NCBI RefSeq assembly: GCF_046237015.1
Contig: NZ_JBJYIN010000001.1
Coordinates: forward strand, 124,001-188,000
Direction: 5' to 3'
Origin: JBJYIN01 sp046237015
Lineage (GTDB): Bacteria > Pseudomonadota > Gammaproteobacteria > Enterobacterales > Enterobacteriaceae
DNA length: 64,000 nt
The translations under genes and the position numbers were made by a program. The number at the start of each line of letters is the position of its first letter. Position 1 is the first letter of the stretch. Positions 26,322-35,598 of the stretch are shown here, in pieces. Below the pieces are notes generated by a model, which was given only the letters and a program-made list of their open reading frames with translations, did no database searches and was not told where the DNA came from.

Positions 26322-26737
26322 ATGACGTTTTACTCAACAAAAGCAGTACCATACATCGATGTCTGCGTCGCATTCACGAAGAGTTCAATACGGAAGATGA
26401 ATTTCGACAAAATTTTACCAAACAAGATTCCGTGTTGTTAAATATACAACGTGCCTGTGAAGCGGCTATTGATATCGCCAATTACCTCATCCGTGCTCAG
26501 CAATTGGGTATACCACAAAGTAGTCGTGATAGTTTCGCTTTATTGTCAACCTACCAAATCATTCCAATCACATTGGCGGATAACTTGCAAAAAATGGTGG
26601 GATTGAGAAACATTGCAGTGCATGACTATCAGGCATTGAATCTGGACATCGTCATCCATGTTATTCGTCATCGTCTAAGCGACTTCGAACAATTCACCAA
26701 AGAAATCGCACGATACAGCGACAAACAGCACCTTTAG
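26318..26737 (+). CDS. hepT: HepT-type HEPN ribonuclease toxin
   Basis: A 139-residue all-helical HEPN/DUF86 protein. The RNase motif RX4HXY is complete: Arg97, His102 and Tyr104 in GLRNIAVHDYQ. In characterised HepT proteins the Arg and His make the RNase site across the dimer, and the Tyr is the residue AMPylated by MntA. The gene is translationally coupled to mntA and ends inside a bidirectional terminator. Intact motifs suggest a working toxin. Confidence 0.9.
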   Translation: MNDVLLNKSSTIHRCLRRIHEEFNTEDEFRQNFTKQDSVLLNIQRACEAAIDIANYLIRAQQLGIPQSSRDSFALLSTYQIIPITLADNLQKMVGLRNIAVHDYQALNLDIVIHVIRHRLSDFEQFTKEIARYSDKQHL

Positions 26738-26760
26738 GTATGTCCCATAAAGGTGCTGCT
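26728..26760. terminator. Bidirectional terminator between hepT and dcuC
   Basis: CAGCACCTTTA (26728-26738) and TAAAGGTGCTG (26750-26760) form a perfect 11-bp stem overlapping the hepT stop. The convergent dcuC ends ten bases beyond. No long T-run is present, so strength is uncertain. Confidence 0.6.
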
Positions 26761-26769
26761 TGATTGCCA

Positions 26770-28128
26770 TTAGCGTACGACGGGTACCATGATTTCAGTG
26801 GCGACAACCACCACGATAAGGCCAACCAACACTGGAACTGAGGTGCGTTTTACCACCTCAAAAGGCGATATCTTTGCCATCCCGGCCACAGCGACAACCA
26901 CGCCTGAAACAGGAGAGATTGTCCGTCCCAGGTTAGAGGCTTGCAACATTGGAATTGCCAGATAGGCAGGATTGACGCCCATTTGTGAAGCCAGTTTGGG
27001 AATCAATTCCACAAACGCATAAAAAGGCGCATTACCCGATCCCGTAGTCATTGCAGCCAGCATCGTGATCACCACCAGCACCAACATAATCACTAATCCG
27101 CCGCTACCAAAAGATTGCGCCAGACCAATTAAACCACTGATAAAACCAACCGTGCTTAATCCCTGAGCGAAAACACCCGCGGCCACCAGCAGAATAACCA
27201 CGCTAGAAAACGCGTCAGCCATGCCGCGATAAGCCACATCTAGACCAGCAAAAATCTTTTGCGCATTGAAGAAACGAATAAACTCCAGTACAGCAGACAG
27301 AAGCATACACATCACCAGGATGGTAATAATGTGCAGTTCCGGCCCCCATTTACCATCAAATATCAGCACCCCCATGATCGGCGTAAACGGCAAAATGGCG
27401 TAGAAACGCGGCGCATCGGTGGCAATTTCACTGGCATCCAGAATCTCATGGCTGATGTTCTCTTTATTATCCAAATAGCGTTGCCAGAAGAAATGCGCGA
27501 CCGCCATACAGATAATCGCAACAATAGAGATCGGTAACGTCACCTTGAAGGCAAAATCCACCAACTTCATTTCAGCCGCCTGAGCTGCCAAAACAACATC
27601 ACCGGATGTAGGTGACAGAATCAAAGCAACCGGAGACGCACAAATTGCCGCCGCCGCACCACGACTGATCCCCACGTTAACCATCACGGGAAACAGCGTC
27701 GCCATTAACAAAACACCCAAGCCGGTTGCAGAAGACACCGCCAGCGACATCAGACAAGCAACAAAGTAAGCGGCAATCATCAACAAATAGGGCGAGTTGA
27801 TCATTTTTAGCGGTTTGGATACCAGTTTGACAACTACATCGTTTGCACCGATATGTGTCATGTACGCAGCAAATCCGCATAGTGCCATAATCATCATGCC
27901 AAGATCGCCGCCGCGACTCATCAGTAAGATCTTAACGTATTCAATAATATCTGTAGCGTTCAAACCGGTCGATTTGGCACTGGCTGGCAACACGTTTTTT
28001 CCCAACATGGCACTGATAGCCAGTAACAGCAGCCCCCCGACCATCAAAACGCCTGTGGCTGAATAGCCTTTTATGATGTAACGACCCACCAACACCGTTA
28101 CCACAACACCAATAAAAAGTTCGAGCAT
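26770..28128 (-). CDS. dcuC: Anaerobic C4-dicarboxylate transporter DcuC
   Basis: A 452-residue inner-membrane carrier with about 12 predicted helices. It resembles DcuC throughout: ELFIGVVVTVLVGRYIIKGYSATGVLM at the start, SRGGDLGMMIMALCGFAAYM, ASPVALILSPTSGDVVLAA, and ASNLGRTISPVSGVVVAVAGMAK near the end. DcuC exports succinate and exchanges C4-dicarboxylates in fermentation. It ends convergently with hepT. A close relative, the DcuD/YfcC-like group, is less likely by the start and ISPVSG region. Confidence 0.85.
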   Translation of the reverse strand: MLELFIGVVVTVLVGRYIIKGYSATGVLMVGGLLLLAISAMLGKNVLPASAKSTGLNATDIIEYVKILLMSRGGDLGMMIMALCGFAAYMTHIGANDVVVKLVSKPLKMINSPYLLMIAAYFVACLMSLAVSSATGLGVLLMATLFPVMVNVGISRGAAAAICASPVALILSPTSGDVVLAAQAAEMKLVDFAFKVTLPISIVAIICMAVAHFFWQRYLDNKENISHEILDASEIATDAPRFYAILPFTPIMGVLIFDGKWGPELHIITILVMCMLLSAVLEFIRFFNAQKIFAGLDVAYRGMADAFSSVVILLVAAGVFAQGLSTVGFISGLIGLAQSFGSGGLVIMLVLVVITMLAAMTTGSGNAPFYAFVELIPKLASQMGVNPAYLAIPMLQASNLGRTISPVSGVVVAVAGMAKISPFEVVKRTSVPVLVGLIVVVVATEIMVPVVR

Positions 28129-28466
28129 AGTTAAGTTCTGTACCTGATGAATGAAATGATAAATTGCCGGATACCTTCGATTTCAGTCTGATAATTGAAA
28201 ACGGATGCATCCTCGAATTAAGGAAAGGATTTTACTGCTTTATTAAGTAAAAAAAGAGAGAAATCTCAATTTATAGAGATAAAAAAGAGAGTCGGGCTCT
28301 ACTTTCCATTTCTACGAGAAGATAGACCTTTATCTAATGTGAGTTGCGTGGTGACCGCCTGATACTCGAACACGCCTCTGAGTGTTACGTATGCCTAAAT
28401 CACTGGGCTCACTCAGGATGAAGTGGAGCAGTTGGCTCAGAAATCGTCTCTGGCGTGAAAACGCGC
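28129..28466. other. Intergenic region dcuC-asmA
   Basis: These 338 bases hold the upstream region of dcuC and the 3' flank of asmA. I see A-rich tracts (AAAAAAGAGAG repeated near 28249 and 28282) but no convincing FNR or CRP site and no small gene. A short GCG-TGAAAA-CGC hairpin lies near 28454, next to the asmA stop. Confidence 0.4.
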
Positions 28467-30299
28467 TTATAAGCGATCGAGCAATTGCTTCAAATCTTTC
28501 CCTTTTTGACTTTGCTGATTTTTTCCTGCCCAGTCATCAAGCCGTTTTTTCAGCTCGTTCTGTAGACGTTTACGAAGTAACTGATCAACCTGTAGCTGGT
28601 AATTCAAATTATCCCACGGGCCATAGAGGCGCAGGGGAATTTCCGTATTTTGCAGTACGCTGACCAATTGCGCATCGCCTTGCCATCCTTGCGTAATTAA
28701 TACACCAAAGTTGACATCGCAAGTTTGCGTGGGCAGATCGAAAACGCCCGAGCCTTTCACTGTCAACAATTCAGACATTCCATTGAGCTCGCTGACTCGT
28801 AACTTACCCGCATTAAGCAAGGCTTTCCCCGTCAACTGCTGCACCTCGGTGTAACGTTCATAACGCTCCTGCCCTCGCACGTTACCGTTATTACGTGCCA
28901 CCGCCATCTGCACCATTTGCTGAATATTTAACCCCTGCATACGCAGGCTACTCGCTTTAAACGTGGCCGAGCCTTGCCATTGTTGAGTCATCGCTGATGA
29001 CGTGAAGGCATTACCACTCAATTTCCCCGTCAAAGATAAACTGCCGCTTAGCGTTTCAGGCAAATCAAACGCTGCCATTAACGGTGACAACTGGATGTTA
29101 TTCATCTCAGGTTGCAACGTGATAAGCGGTTTGGCACCGACATCCATCTTGCCTGGCAAGGAGAAACTCCCATCACCTAGCTTCCCGCTAAGCGTAGCAA
29201 CGGTCAGTACACCCTGCTGATTTGTTGCATGGAGAATAAACTGACGGATATTGAGCCCACGATAGAGCAGCGAATCAGCCCGCAACGATAAACGAGCCGT
29301 AAATTCACGGAGTTCATTTTCCACATTGTTTGACGATGTTTCCGAGGAGATCACGGGTTTGCCCGCTTTACCCGAAGTGCTCGATACCCTCTTTTCCGCA
29401 GCGGGCTTTATGCCAAGCAACGCATCGACATCAAACTTGTCAGATTTCAAATCCAGCGCGTAGTCGGGATGTTCGCCCAACGTCACACTGCCATTGCCCG
29501 TTAACTGGCTCTCATTCGCACTCAGCGCCAATTGAGTAACGGTAATTTTTTCAGGTTGCTGCTGATAACTCGCCTGTAGGCTACCACTCCCACTTATCCC
29601 CTCTTCAGGAAGCGCGGCCCCCTGAATCTGGTACTCCAACGAGTTGATATTGGCATCGATCTGCTGCGGAAAGTGCTGCATATCAACGTTCGCCGATAAA
29701 GAGAAAGCGACGTCACGCTGATCACGATTAATCCGACTGGACAGCGTCATGTTGATCTGGCGATCGCCATCCTGCTCCATCAATAAATTAATATCGCGAA
29801 TATTGATCTGTTCATCATCATTTCGTTGCAGAACCAATAAACTGTCCGCAACTTTTAACTTATTGATATCAAATCGCCAGGCGCGTTCTTCCACTGGCAC
29901 TGATGAACCCGATGGTGCAATCGGTGCACTGCTGGACTTTTTAGCTTCGCTCTCGGGCGTCAGTTGGATAACCGCCCCTTTCAGCATGACCTGCTTGATC
30001 GCGAGTTTATGAGAGAGTAATGGCCAAAGCTGTACATCGAGCCGCATATTTTCTGCGCTAACCACTGGGACTGTCGAACCTGGCGCACTGAGTGACATAC
30101 CACCGGACAGAATGCTTAACTGCGGCCAGACATGCCAACGTAGGTCACCATCCAGTTGCAGACGATAACCACTACGTTCCTCAACCTGCTTTACCATATA
30201 AGCGCGAAAATCATTGGGATTCACTAGCACGACTAAAGCCGTCATTCCTGCTATCAACACAACAAGCAGAATTGCCAGTGTTGTCAGAAATCTTCTCAT
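28467..30299 (-). CDS. asmA: AsmA outer-membrane biogenesis protein
   Basis: A 610-residue periplasmic protein anchored by one N-terminal helix (FLTTLAILLVVLIAGMTALVVLV). The AsmA signature VNPNDFRAYMVKQVEERSGYRL follows directly, and the C-terminal DUF3971-like/AsmA_2 region ends with ETEIPLRLYGPWDNLNYQL-type sequence. AsmA belongs to the repeating beta-groove family linked to phospholipid transport and outer-membrane protein assembly. Its place between yegH and dcd-udk matches E. coli, apart from the inserted TA modules and dcuC. Confidence 0.93.
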   Translation of the reverse strand: MRRFLTTLAILLVVLIAGMTALVVLVNPNDFRAYMVKQVEERSGYRLQLDGDLRWHVWPQLSILSGGMSLSAPGSTVPVVSAENMRLDVQLWPLLSHKLAIKQVMLKGAVIQLTPESEAKKSSSAPIAPSGSSVPVEERAWRFDINKLKVADSLLVLQRNDDEQINIRDINLLMEQDGDRQINMTLSSRINRDQRDVAFSLSANVDMQHFPQQIDANINSLEYQIQGAALPEEGISGSGSLQASYQQQPEKITVTQLALSANESQLTGNGSVTLGEHPDYALDLKSDKFDVDALLGIKPAAEKRVSSTSGKAGKPVISSETSSNNVENELREFTARLSLRADSLLYRGLNIRQFILHATNQQGVLTVATLSGKLGDGSFSLPGKMDVGAKPLITLQPEMNNIQLSPLMAAFDLPETLSGSLSLTGKLSGNAFTSSAMTQQWQGSATFKASSLRMQGLNIQQMVQMAVARNNGNVRGQERYERYTEVQQLTGKALLNAGKLRVSELNGMSELLTVKGSGVFDLPTQTCDVNFGVLITQGWQGDAQLVSVLQNTEIPLRLYGPWDNLNYQLQVDQLLRKRLQNELKKRLDDWAGKNQQSQKGKDLKQLLDRL

Positions 30300-30519
30300 G
30301 CCATCCTCATTGTTATTCGCTTATTCAATCGGTTCATACCCGCCATCGGTCAAGTGGAAGAGAGGCTGTCTGGACACATTAGCTCCCGGCGAATTGATCT
30401 TTCGCTTGCGGAGTGATGAGGCACCTAACATGCCTCGCTCTGACGAGGCCAACACTTTAGGCCCTTCAAAACCCTCACGTTTTATCCTGCGCCTAAAAAC
30501 CTACGGGGTAATAAGGCCA

Positions 30520-31101
30520 CTAATCTTCATCAATCCGGCTAGCAACCGCACCCTGCTGATCTTTGTATTTGGCATCCTGCCGACGGTTGTAAGGCCGAGC
30601 CGCTGGGCCAGATAATGGCTCGAAACTCAACGCGCCAATCATCATGCCGGGACGCAATGCCAACGGCAACTTACCTGAATTATAGAACTCCAGCACAATT
30701 CTTCCTTGCCAACCCGGATCGATACGATGCGCCGTGACATGAACCATTAATCCCAAACGAGCCAAAGAAGAACGGCCATCCAACCATCCCACCAAATTAT
30801 CTGGCAACGTGACTGATTCAAACGTGACCGCCAGCGCCAACTCCCCCGGATGGAGGAAAAAAGCTTCCCCTTCAGGTAAATTAATCTCATCGCTCATGAC
30901 GCGATCCAACGCTGCACTGACCTCGTCCTTTGGGCCGCTGAGGTCAATATAGGCCGCGGTGTGACCTCTGAATACCCGAAACTGATTTCCTAAACGGACA
31001 TCTACCGTCGCGCCGCTAATTCTTTCTGCTGGTGGGCGAGGCGTTATCACTAGCCGACCATCATCCAACCAGGCTTCAATGTCTCGATCACACAGTCTCA
31101 T
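30520..31101 (-). CDS. dcd: dCTP deaminase
   Basis: Dcd deaminates dCTP to dUTP, the main route to thymidylate in enterobacteria. From the ATG at 31101 the protein is 193 residues, the exact E. coli length, starting MRLCDRDIEAWLDDGRL; the frame remains open upstream but those residues are not part of the family. Key segments: VDVRLGNQFRVF, HPGELALAVTFESVTLPDNLVGWLDGRSSLARLG with the catalytic Glu/Ser/Arg region, and TAHRIDPGWQGRIVLEF. It lies 60 bases downstream of udk in the same direction. Confidence 0.96.
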   Translation of the reverse strand: MRLCDRDIEAWLDDGRLVITPRPPAERISGATVDVRLGNQFRVFRGHTAAYIDLSGPKDEVSAALDRVMSDEINLPEGEAFFLHPGELALAVTFESVTLPDNLVGWLDGRSSLARLGLMVHVTAHRIDPGWQGRIVLEFYNSGKLPLALRPGMMIGALSFEPLSGPAARPYNRRQDAKYKDQQGAVASRIDED

Positions 31102-31161
31102 CTTTTTCTCCACTCGACACCGGTATGGGGGAAACTCCCTAAACGTAGTCAAACACGCCTT

Positions 31162-31803
31162 CTATTCAAAGAACTGGCTTAGCTTGGCTTTCAAAATATC
31201 AATCGCGATACGGTTTTTACCCCCACGAGGAACAATGATATCGGCATATTGTTTTGAGGGTTCGATGAATTGTAAAAACATCGGACGCACCGTCTTTTGG
31301 TATTGCTCCATGACAGAATCCATTGAACGTCCCCGTTCATTAACATCACGACGCATACGACGCAGCAAACAAATATCCAGCGGGGTATCGACAAAAATAG
31401 AAAAATTCATCTCGCCACGTAGGCGAGCATCGGTCAGCAGCAAAATACCTTCAAGTATAATGACTTTCTTCGGTTCAAGATGAATCGTTTCCTGCTTTCG
31501 CGTATGTTCAACATAGCTATACATCGGTAATTCTATCGACTGACCAGCTTTTAACATGCGCAAGTGTGTCAATAATAAGCTGTGATCCATTGAACTGGGG
31601 TGGTCATAATTTGTTTTAACCCGCTCTTCCATCGTCAAATGGCTTTGATCTTTGTAATAACTATCTTCGGATATCACACCAATATGTTCGTCCCCCACCT
31701 GATCGCGTAACTCACGATATAACGTACTGGAGATAAGACTTTTACCGGAAGCTGATGCCCCCGAAATCCCGATGATGACACACTGGTGAGACTGCTCGGT
31801 CAT
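31162..31803 (-). CDS. udk: Uridine/cytidine kinase
   Basis: Udk phosphorylates uridine and cytidine with ATP or GTP in pyrimidine salvage. From the ATG at 31803 it is 213 residues, as in E. coli, beginning MTEQSHQCVIIGISGASASGKS with the P-loop. YDHPSSMDHSLL, VIILEGILLLTDARLR and RRDVNERGRSMDSV are family landmarks. An upstream in-frame extension of 22 residues is rejected. It is followed by dcd. Confidence 0.96.
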   Translation of the reverse strand: MTEQSHQCVIIGISGASASGKSLISSTLYRELRDQVGDEHIGVISEDSYYKDQSHLTMEERVKTNYDHPSSMDHSLLLTHLRMLKAGQSIELPMYSYVEHTRKQETIHLEPKKVIILEGILLLTDARLRGEMNFSIFVDTPLDICLLRRMRRDVNERGRSMDSVMEQYQKTVRPMFLQFIEPSKQYADIIVPRGGKNRIAIDILKAKLSQFFE

Positions 31804-31943
31804 GGTATTAACGGCCTGATTAACAATAAAAAGAGACAGGAACGCGTCGGCTGACGCTTTGTCGCGCAATTATAGGGAGTTAGTACGACTCACGCCAGCC
31901 TTTCCCGTGGGCCTTGCCACGAGTCACCATCAATCAGATACAG

Positions 31944-31963
31944 GTCCCTGCCGAGGCAGGGAC
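31944..31963. repeat. Short GC-rich hairpin between mrp and udk
   Basis: GTCCCTGC (31944-31951) pairs with GCAGGGAC (31956-31963) around a 4-base loop. It is downstream of mrp on the minus strand and upstream of udk. There is no T-run, so it may act as an mRNA-stabilising hairpin rather than a terminator. Confidence 0.45.
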
Positions 31964-31994
31964 GATAAGGAAATATTCGATAGGGAAAAAGGAA

Positions 31995-33104
31995 CTACAC
32001 GGCTCGGAAAGCGATCTCAGTAGGAATCACCTGCCCTTGCCAATAGAGTTGAGCGGCGACCTGCCCTGCCAACTCTCGGTACAATGAGGTGAATTCGCTA
32101 TCGGGGTGACTGACGACCGTAGGTTCGCCGCGATCCAGATCTTCACGCAAGGAAATATGCAACGGCAGTTGCCCCAGCAACGCACATTGGTATTTTTCCG
32201 CCAGTTTCTGAGCACCGCCCGTCCCGAAAATAGGCTCAAGATGGCCACAGTTGCTACAGATATGGACGCTCATATTCTCAACGATGCCCAGAACCGGCAC
32301 GCTAACTTTCTCGAACATCGCAATACCTTTCATGGCATCCATTAATGCAATATCTTGCGGCGTCGTGACCACCACAGCACCCGTAACCGGAATATTTTGC
32401 GCTAACGTCAGTTGAATATCACCGGTTCCTGGCGGCATATCCAACACCAGATAATCCAGATCCGGCCACAGTGTGTCTTGTAACAACTGCAACAGTGCTT
32501 TACTGGCCATTGGACCGCGCCAAACCATGGCGTTGTCATCTGTCACCAGATAACCAATCGAATTGGTCGCCAGACCGTGCGCCATAATGGGTGCCATATG
32601 CTGACCATCAGGCGATGTTGGACGCTCACTTGCCGCTCCCAACATCGTTGGAATCGATGGCCCATAAATATCTGCATCTAAAATACCCACAGTGGCACCT
32701 TCGGCCGCCAACGCCAATGCCATGTTAACCGCCGTGCTGGATTTTCCAACGCCACCCTTGCCAGAGCTGACAGCAATGATGTTCTTTACGCCTTTAATAC
32801 CAGCCTGATCGTTCACTCGACGCAGTGTGGCAATACTATGGGTTAAACGCCATTCTATCGCTTTCGCGCCAGACAGACTCAGTAGTTCGGCGCTGGTTGC
32901 CTCTTTTAATGCTTCCAATCCGCTGAGCCAGACAAATGGCATCGTCAGCTCAATATGCAGCACATCATCCAGAAGTGCACAATGATGCAACGCATGTAAA
33001 GTGGTCAGGTTATTTTTTAGTGTCGGGTGCTGAAAAGTGGAAAGGACCCCATTGACTATGGCCCGCAATGCTTCAGGACGTTGCTCGGAGGGTGTTGAGT
33101 TCAT
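31995..33104 (-). CDS. mrp: Iron-sulfur cluster carrier protein Mrp/ApbC
   Basis: A 369-residue P-loop ATPase that binds and transfers Fe-S clusters. An N-terminal MIP18-like domain (about 90 residues) precedes the deviant Walker A SSGKGGVGKSSTAVN. GILDADIYGPSIPTMLG, DYLVLDMPPGTGDIQLTL and the cluster-ligating CxxC in ENMSVHICSNCGH follow. It diverges from metG, the same arrangement as in E. coli. Confidence 0.95.
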   Translation of the reverse strand: MNSTPSEQRPEALRAIVNGVLSTFQHPTLKNNLTTLHALHHCALLDDVLHIELTMPFVWLSGLEALKEATSAELLSLSGAKAIEWRLTHSIATLRRVNDQAGIKGVKNIIAVSSGKGGVGKSSTAVNMALALAAEGATVGILDADIYGPSIPTMLGAASERPTSPDGQHMAPIMAHGLATNSIGYLVTDDNAMVWRGPMASKALLQLLQDTLWPDLDYLVLDMPPGTGDIQLTLAQNIPVTGAVVVTTPQDIALMDAMKGIAMFEKVSVPVLGIVENMSVHICSNCGHLEPIFGTGGAQKLAEKYQCALLGQLPLHISLREDLDRGEPTVVSHPDSEFTSLYRELAGQVAAQLYWQGQVIPTEIAFRAV

Positions 33105-33289
33105 TCCGGCTCCTTGAAATTCTGATTATTAACCGATAAACGGCTGTAGCATATCAGAATGAGACCGCCGTAGCGTGGATGAATGCAAAAAACTCATGCA
33201 GGCAGGATTAAGCAAGGCAGCGGTTTACGGCGCAAGCCGCTATCGGTTACCATCGGTCTTCCTCTATCACAAAAGAAAGCAAGTTCCTC

Positions 33290-35317
33290 ATGACTCAAGT
33301 CGCAAAGAAAATATTGGTAACGTGCGCGCTACCTTACGCTAATGGTTCGATCCACCTCGGTCATATGCTTGAACACATTCAGGCGGATATCTGGGTTCGT
33401 TACCAGCGAATGCGCGGCAACCAGGTTCATTTTATCTGCGCAGACGACGCCCACGGCACCCCCATCATGCTGAAAGCGCAGCAAATGGGAATCGAGCCAG
33501 AACAAATGATTGCGGCGATGAGTCAGGAACATCAGCAGGATTTTGCTGGTTTCAACATTAGCTATGACAACTACCACTCTACGCATAGCGAAGAGAACCG
33601 AGAGTTGTCTGGGCTAATCTATGGTCGCCTCAAAGAGAACGGTTTTATTAAAAACCGGACGATCTCTCAGCTTTACGATCCGGAAAAAGGCATGTTCCTG
33701 CCCGATCGTTTCGTGAAAGGGGCCTGTCCAAAATGTAAAGCAGCCGATCAGTATGGCGATAACTGTGAAGTCTGCGGCGCAACCTATAGCCCTACAGAGC
33801 TGATTGATCCTAAATCTGCCGTATCTGGCGCAACACCGGTCATGCGCGAATCGGAGCATTTCTTCTTTGATTTGCCAGCGTTCAGTGAAATGCTGCAAGC
33901 GTGGACGCGTTCTGGTGCGTTACAAGAGCAGGTTGCCAACAAAATGCAGGAGTGGTTCGATGCTGGCCTGCAACAGTGGGATATCACGCGTGACGCCCCT
34001 TACTTCGGATTCGAGGTGCCTGATGCACCAGGCAAATATTTTTATGTCTGGCTCGATGCCCCAATAGGTTACATGGGATCATTCAAAAATCTGTGTGACA
34101 AGCGCGGCGATCTGGATTTTGATGAGTTCTGGAGTAAAGATTCAACAACGGATCTTTATCATTTTATCGGTAAAGACATTGTCTATTTCCATAGTCTGTT
34201 CTGGCCAGCCATGCTTGAAGGCAGCCATTTCCGCAAACCGACTAACCTGTTTGTCCATGGTTATGTCACGGTTAACGGTGCCAAGATGTCCAAATCTCGC
34301 GGTACGTTCATAAAAGCCGGAACCTACCTGCAACACCTGGATTCAGACTGCCTGCGTTATTACTATGCGGCGAAACTTTCTTCACGAATCGATGATATCG
34401 ACCTCAACCTGGAAGATTTCGTGCAGCGTGTCAATGCCGATATCGTGAATAAACTGGTCAATCTTGCGTCACGTAATGCAGGGTTCATCAGCAAACGTTT
34501 TGACGGCAAACTTTCCGATAAATTGGCCGACGTCGCGCTGTATAAAACATTCACCGATGCGGCCGAAAGTATCGCTGAAGCTTATGCTCATCGCGAATCA
34601 GGCAAGGCGATTCGGGAAATTATGGCGCTGGCCGATCTGGCAAACCGTTATGTTGATGAGCAGGCTCCGTGGGTGGTGGCTAAAGCCGAAGGTCGCGACG
34701 CCGACCTACAGGTCATTTGCTCCATGGGGATTAACCTGTTCCGGATATTGATGACTTACCTGAAACCCGTGTTACCTGCACTGGCAGAACGAGCGGAAGC
34801 ATTCCTGAATAAAACCCTGCATTGGGATGAAATCGAAACGCCTTTACTTAACCATCAGGTCAATACGTTCAAAGCACTTTTCAACCGTATCGATCTGGAT
34901 AAAGTCAACGCGATGGTCACCGCCTCTAAAGAAGATATGGCGCAAGCTAAGGTCGTTTCTGGCCCACTGGCGGACAATCCAATACAGGATGAGATTAGCT
35001 TTAATGACTTTGACAAAGTGGATATGCGTATCGCGCTGATCGAGAAAGCGGAACTGGTTGATGGTTCAGATAAACTGCTGCGCTTGACGTTGGATCTCGG
35101 TGGCGAAACCCGTCAGATCTTCTCCGGCATTCGCTCAGCCTATCCGGAACCAGCCAAACTGGTGGGTCGCCTGACTATCATGGTCGCTAACCTTGCCCCT
35201 CGTAAAATGCGATTTGGCGTATCGGAAGGTATGGTGATGGCGGCAGGTCCTGGAGGGAAGGAAATTTTCCTTCTGAGCCCGGATAGCGGCGCCCAACCGG
35301 GTATGCAAGTTAAATAA
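33290..35317 (+). CDS. metG: Methionyl-tRNA synthetase
   Basis: Essential class I synthetase of 675 residues. It has the HIGH-type motif in PYANGSIHLGHMLEHIQ, a zinc knuckle CPKCKAADQYGDNCEVCGATY, the KMSKS motif in GAKMSKSRGTF, an anticodon-binding helical domain, and a C-terminal tRNA-binding (EMAP/Trbp111) dimerisation domain starting near DFDKVDMRIALIEKAE. The length matches the E. coli enzyme. A strong intrinsic terminator follows the stop. Confidence 0.98.
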   Translation: MTQVAKKILVTCALPYANGSIHLGHMLEHIQADIWVRYQRMRGNQVHFICADDAHGTPIMLKAQQMGIEPEQMIAAMSQEHQQDFAGFNISYDNYHSTHSEENRELSGLIYGRLKENGFIKNRTISQLYDPEKGMFLPDRFVKGACPKCKAADQYGDNCEVCGATYSPTELIDPKSAVSGATPVMRESEHFFFDLPAFSEMLQAWTRSGALQEQVANKMQEWFDAGLQQWDITRDAPYFGFEVPDAPGKYFYVWLDAPIGYMGSFKNLCDKRGDLDFDEFWSKDSTTDLYHFIGKDIVYFHSLFWPAMLEGSHFRKPTNLFVHGYVTVNGAKMSKSRGTFIKAGTYLQHLDSDCLRYYYAAKLSSRIDDIDLNLEDFVQRVNADIVNKLVNLASRNAGFISKRFDGKLSDKLADVALYKTFTDAAESIAEAYAHRESGKAIREIMALADLANRYVDEQAPWVVAKAEGRDADLQVICSMGINLFRILMTYLKPVLPALAERAEAFLNKTLHWDEIETPLLNHQVNTFKALFNRIDLDKVNAMVTASKEDMAQAKVVSGPLADNPIQDEISFNDFDKVDMRIALIEKAELVDGSDKLLRLTLDLGGETRQIFSGIRSAYPEPAKLVGRLTIMVANLAPRKMRFGVSEGMVMAAGPGGKEIFLLSPDSGAQPGMQVK

Positions 35318-35323
35318 TCGCTT

Positions 35324-35353
35324 CAGGCCGGATATTGTCCGGCCTGTTTCTTT
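35324..35353 (+). terminator. metG intrinsic terminator
   Basis: CAGGCCGGA (35324-35332) pairs with TCCGGCCTG (35338-35346) around a 5-base loop and is followed by TTTCTTTTTT. A textbook rho-independent terminator seven bases after the metG stop. Confidence 0.93.
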
Positions 35354-35440
35354 TTTGTAACACATTCCCGCTAAACCTCTTTTTTACATTTCTAGCCACT
35401 CACGAAATAAAACCCACATTTAACAAACAAACAACAAAAA

Positions 35441-35464
35441 CGTTATATATTACACTATATAACG
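35441..35464 (+). promoter_or_regulatory. ModE-binding site upstream of fdnG
   Basis: The arms CGTTATATA (35441-35449) and TATATAACG (35456-35464) are perfect complements with a 6-base spacer. This fits the known ModE box (CGnTATAT with ATATAnCG). It lies about 158 bases before the fdnG start. ModE-molybdate is known to act on molybdoenzyme promoters, so this site should tie fdn expression to molybdate. Confidence 0.8.
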
Positions 35465-35475
35465 AATAAAAAACA

Positions 35476-35491
35476 TACCTCTTAGGGGGTG
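35476..35491 (+). promoter_or_regulatory. NarL/NarP-like 7-2-7 site
   Basis: TACCTCTTAGGGGGTG fits the 7-2-7 inverted heptamer arrangement (TACYYMT and its complement). It matches the strong E. coli pattern TACCCCTATAGGGGTA at 11 of 16 positions; the left heptamer is a full match to TACYYMT. It lies between the ModE box and the FNR-like site. Confidence 0.55.
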
Positions 35492-35516
35492 TTCTGGTGG
35501 TTTAAATACTTAAATC

Positions 35517-35556
35517 TTGATTTCGCGCAAAACCCGTATTTTTCGTGTTGTTAAAT
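35517..35556 (+). promoter_or_regulatory. FNR-like site and fdnG promoter
   Basis: TTGATTTCGCGCAA (35517-35530) matches the FNR consensus TTGAT-N4-ATCAA at 8 of 10 defined positions. A minus-10-like TTAAAT lies at 35551-35556. A start near 35564 would place FNR at about minus 41, the class II activator position used by E. coli fdnG. Confidence 0.6.
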
Positions 35557-35598
35557 TGCCTCTTAACAAAAATGACACATAATAATATAGGGAAACTA

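Noticed and set aside
31804..31869. Longer udk start
   Set aside because: The extra 22 residues have no family similarity; 31803 gives the exact 213-residue enzyme.
35545..35598. In-frame ATG 18 codons upstream of fdnG
   Set aside because: It would put extra residues before the Tat signal. The ATG at 35599 gives the E. coli length (1015) and puts the active-site Cys at 196.
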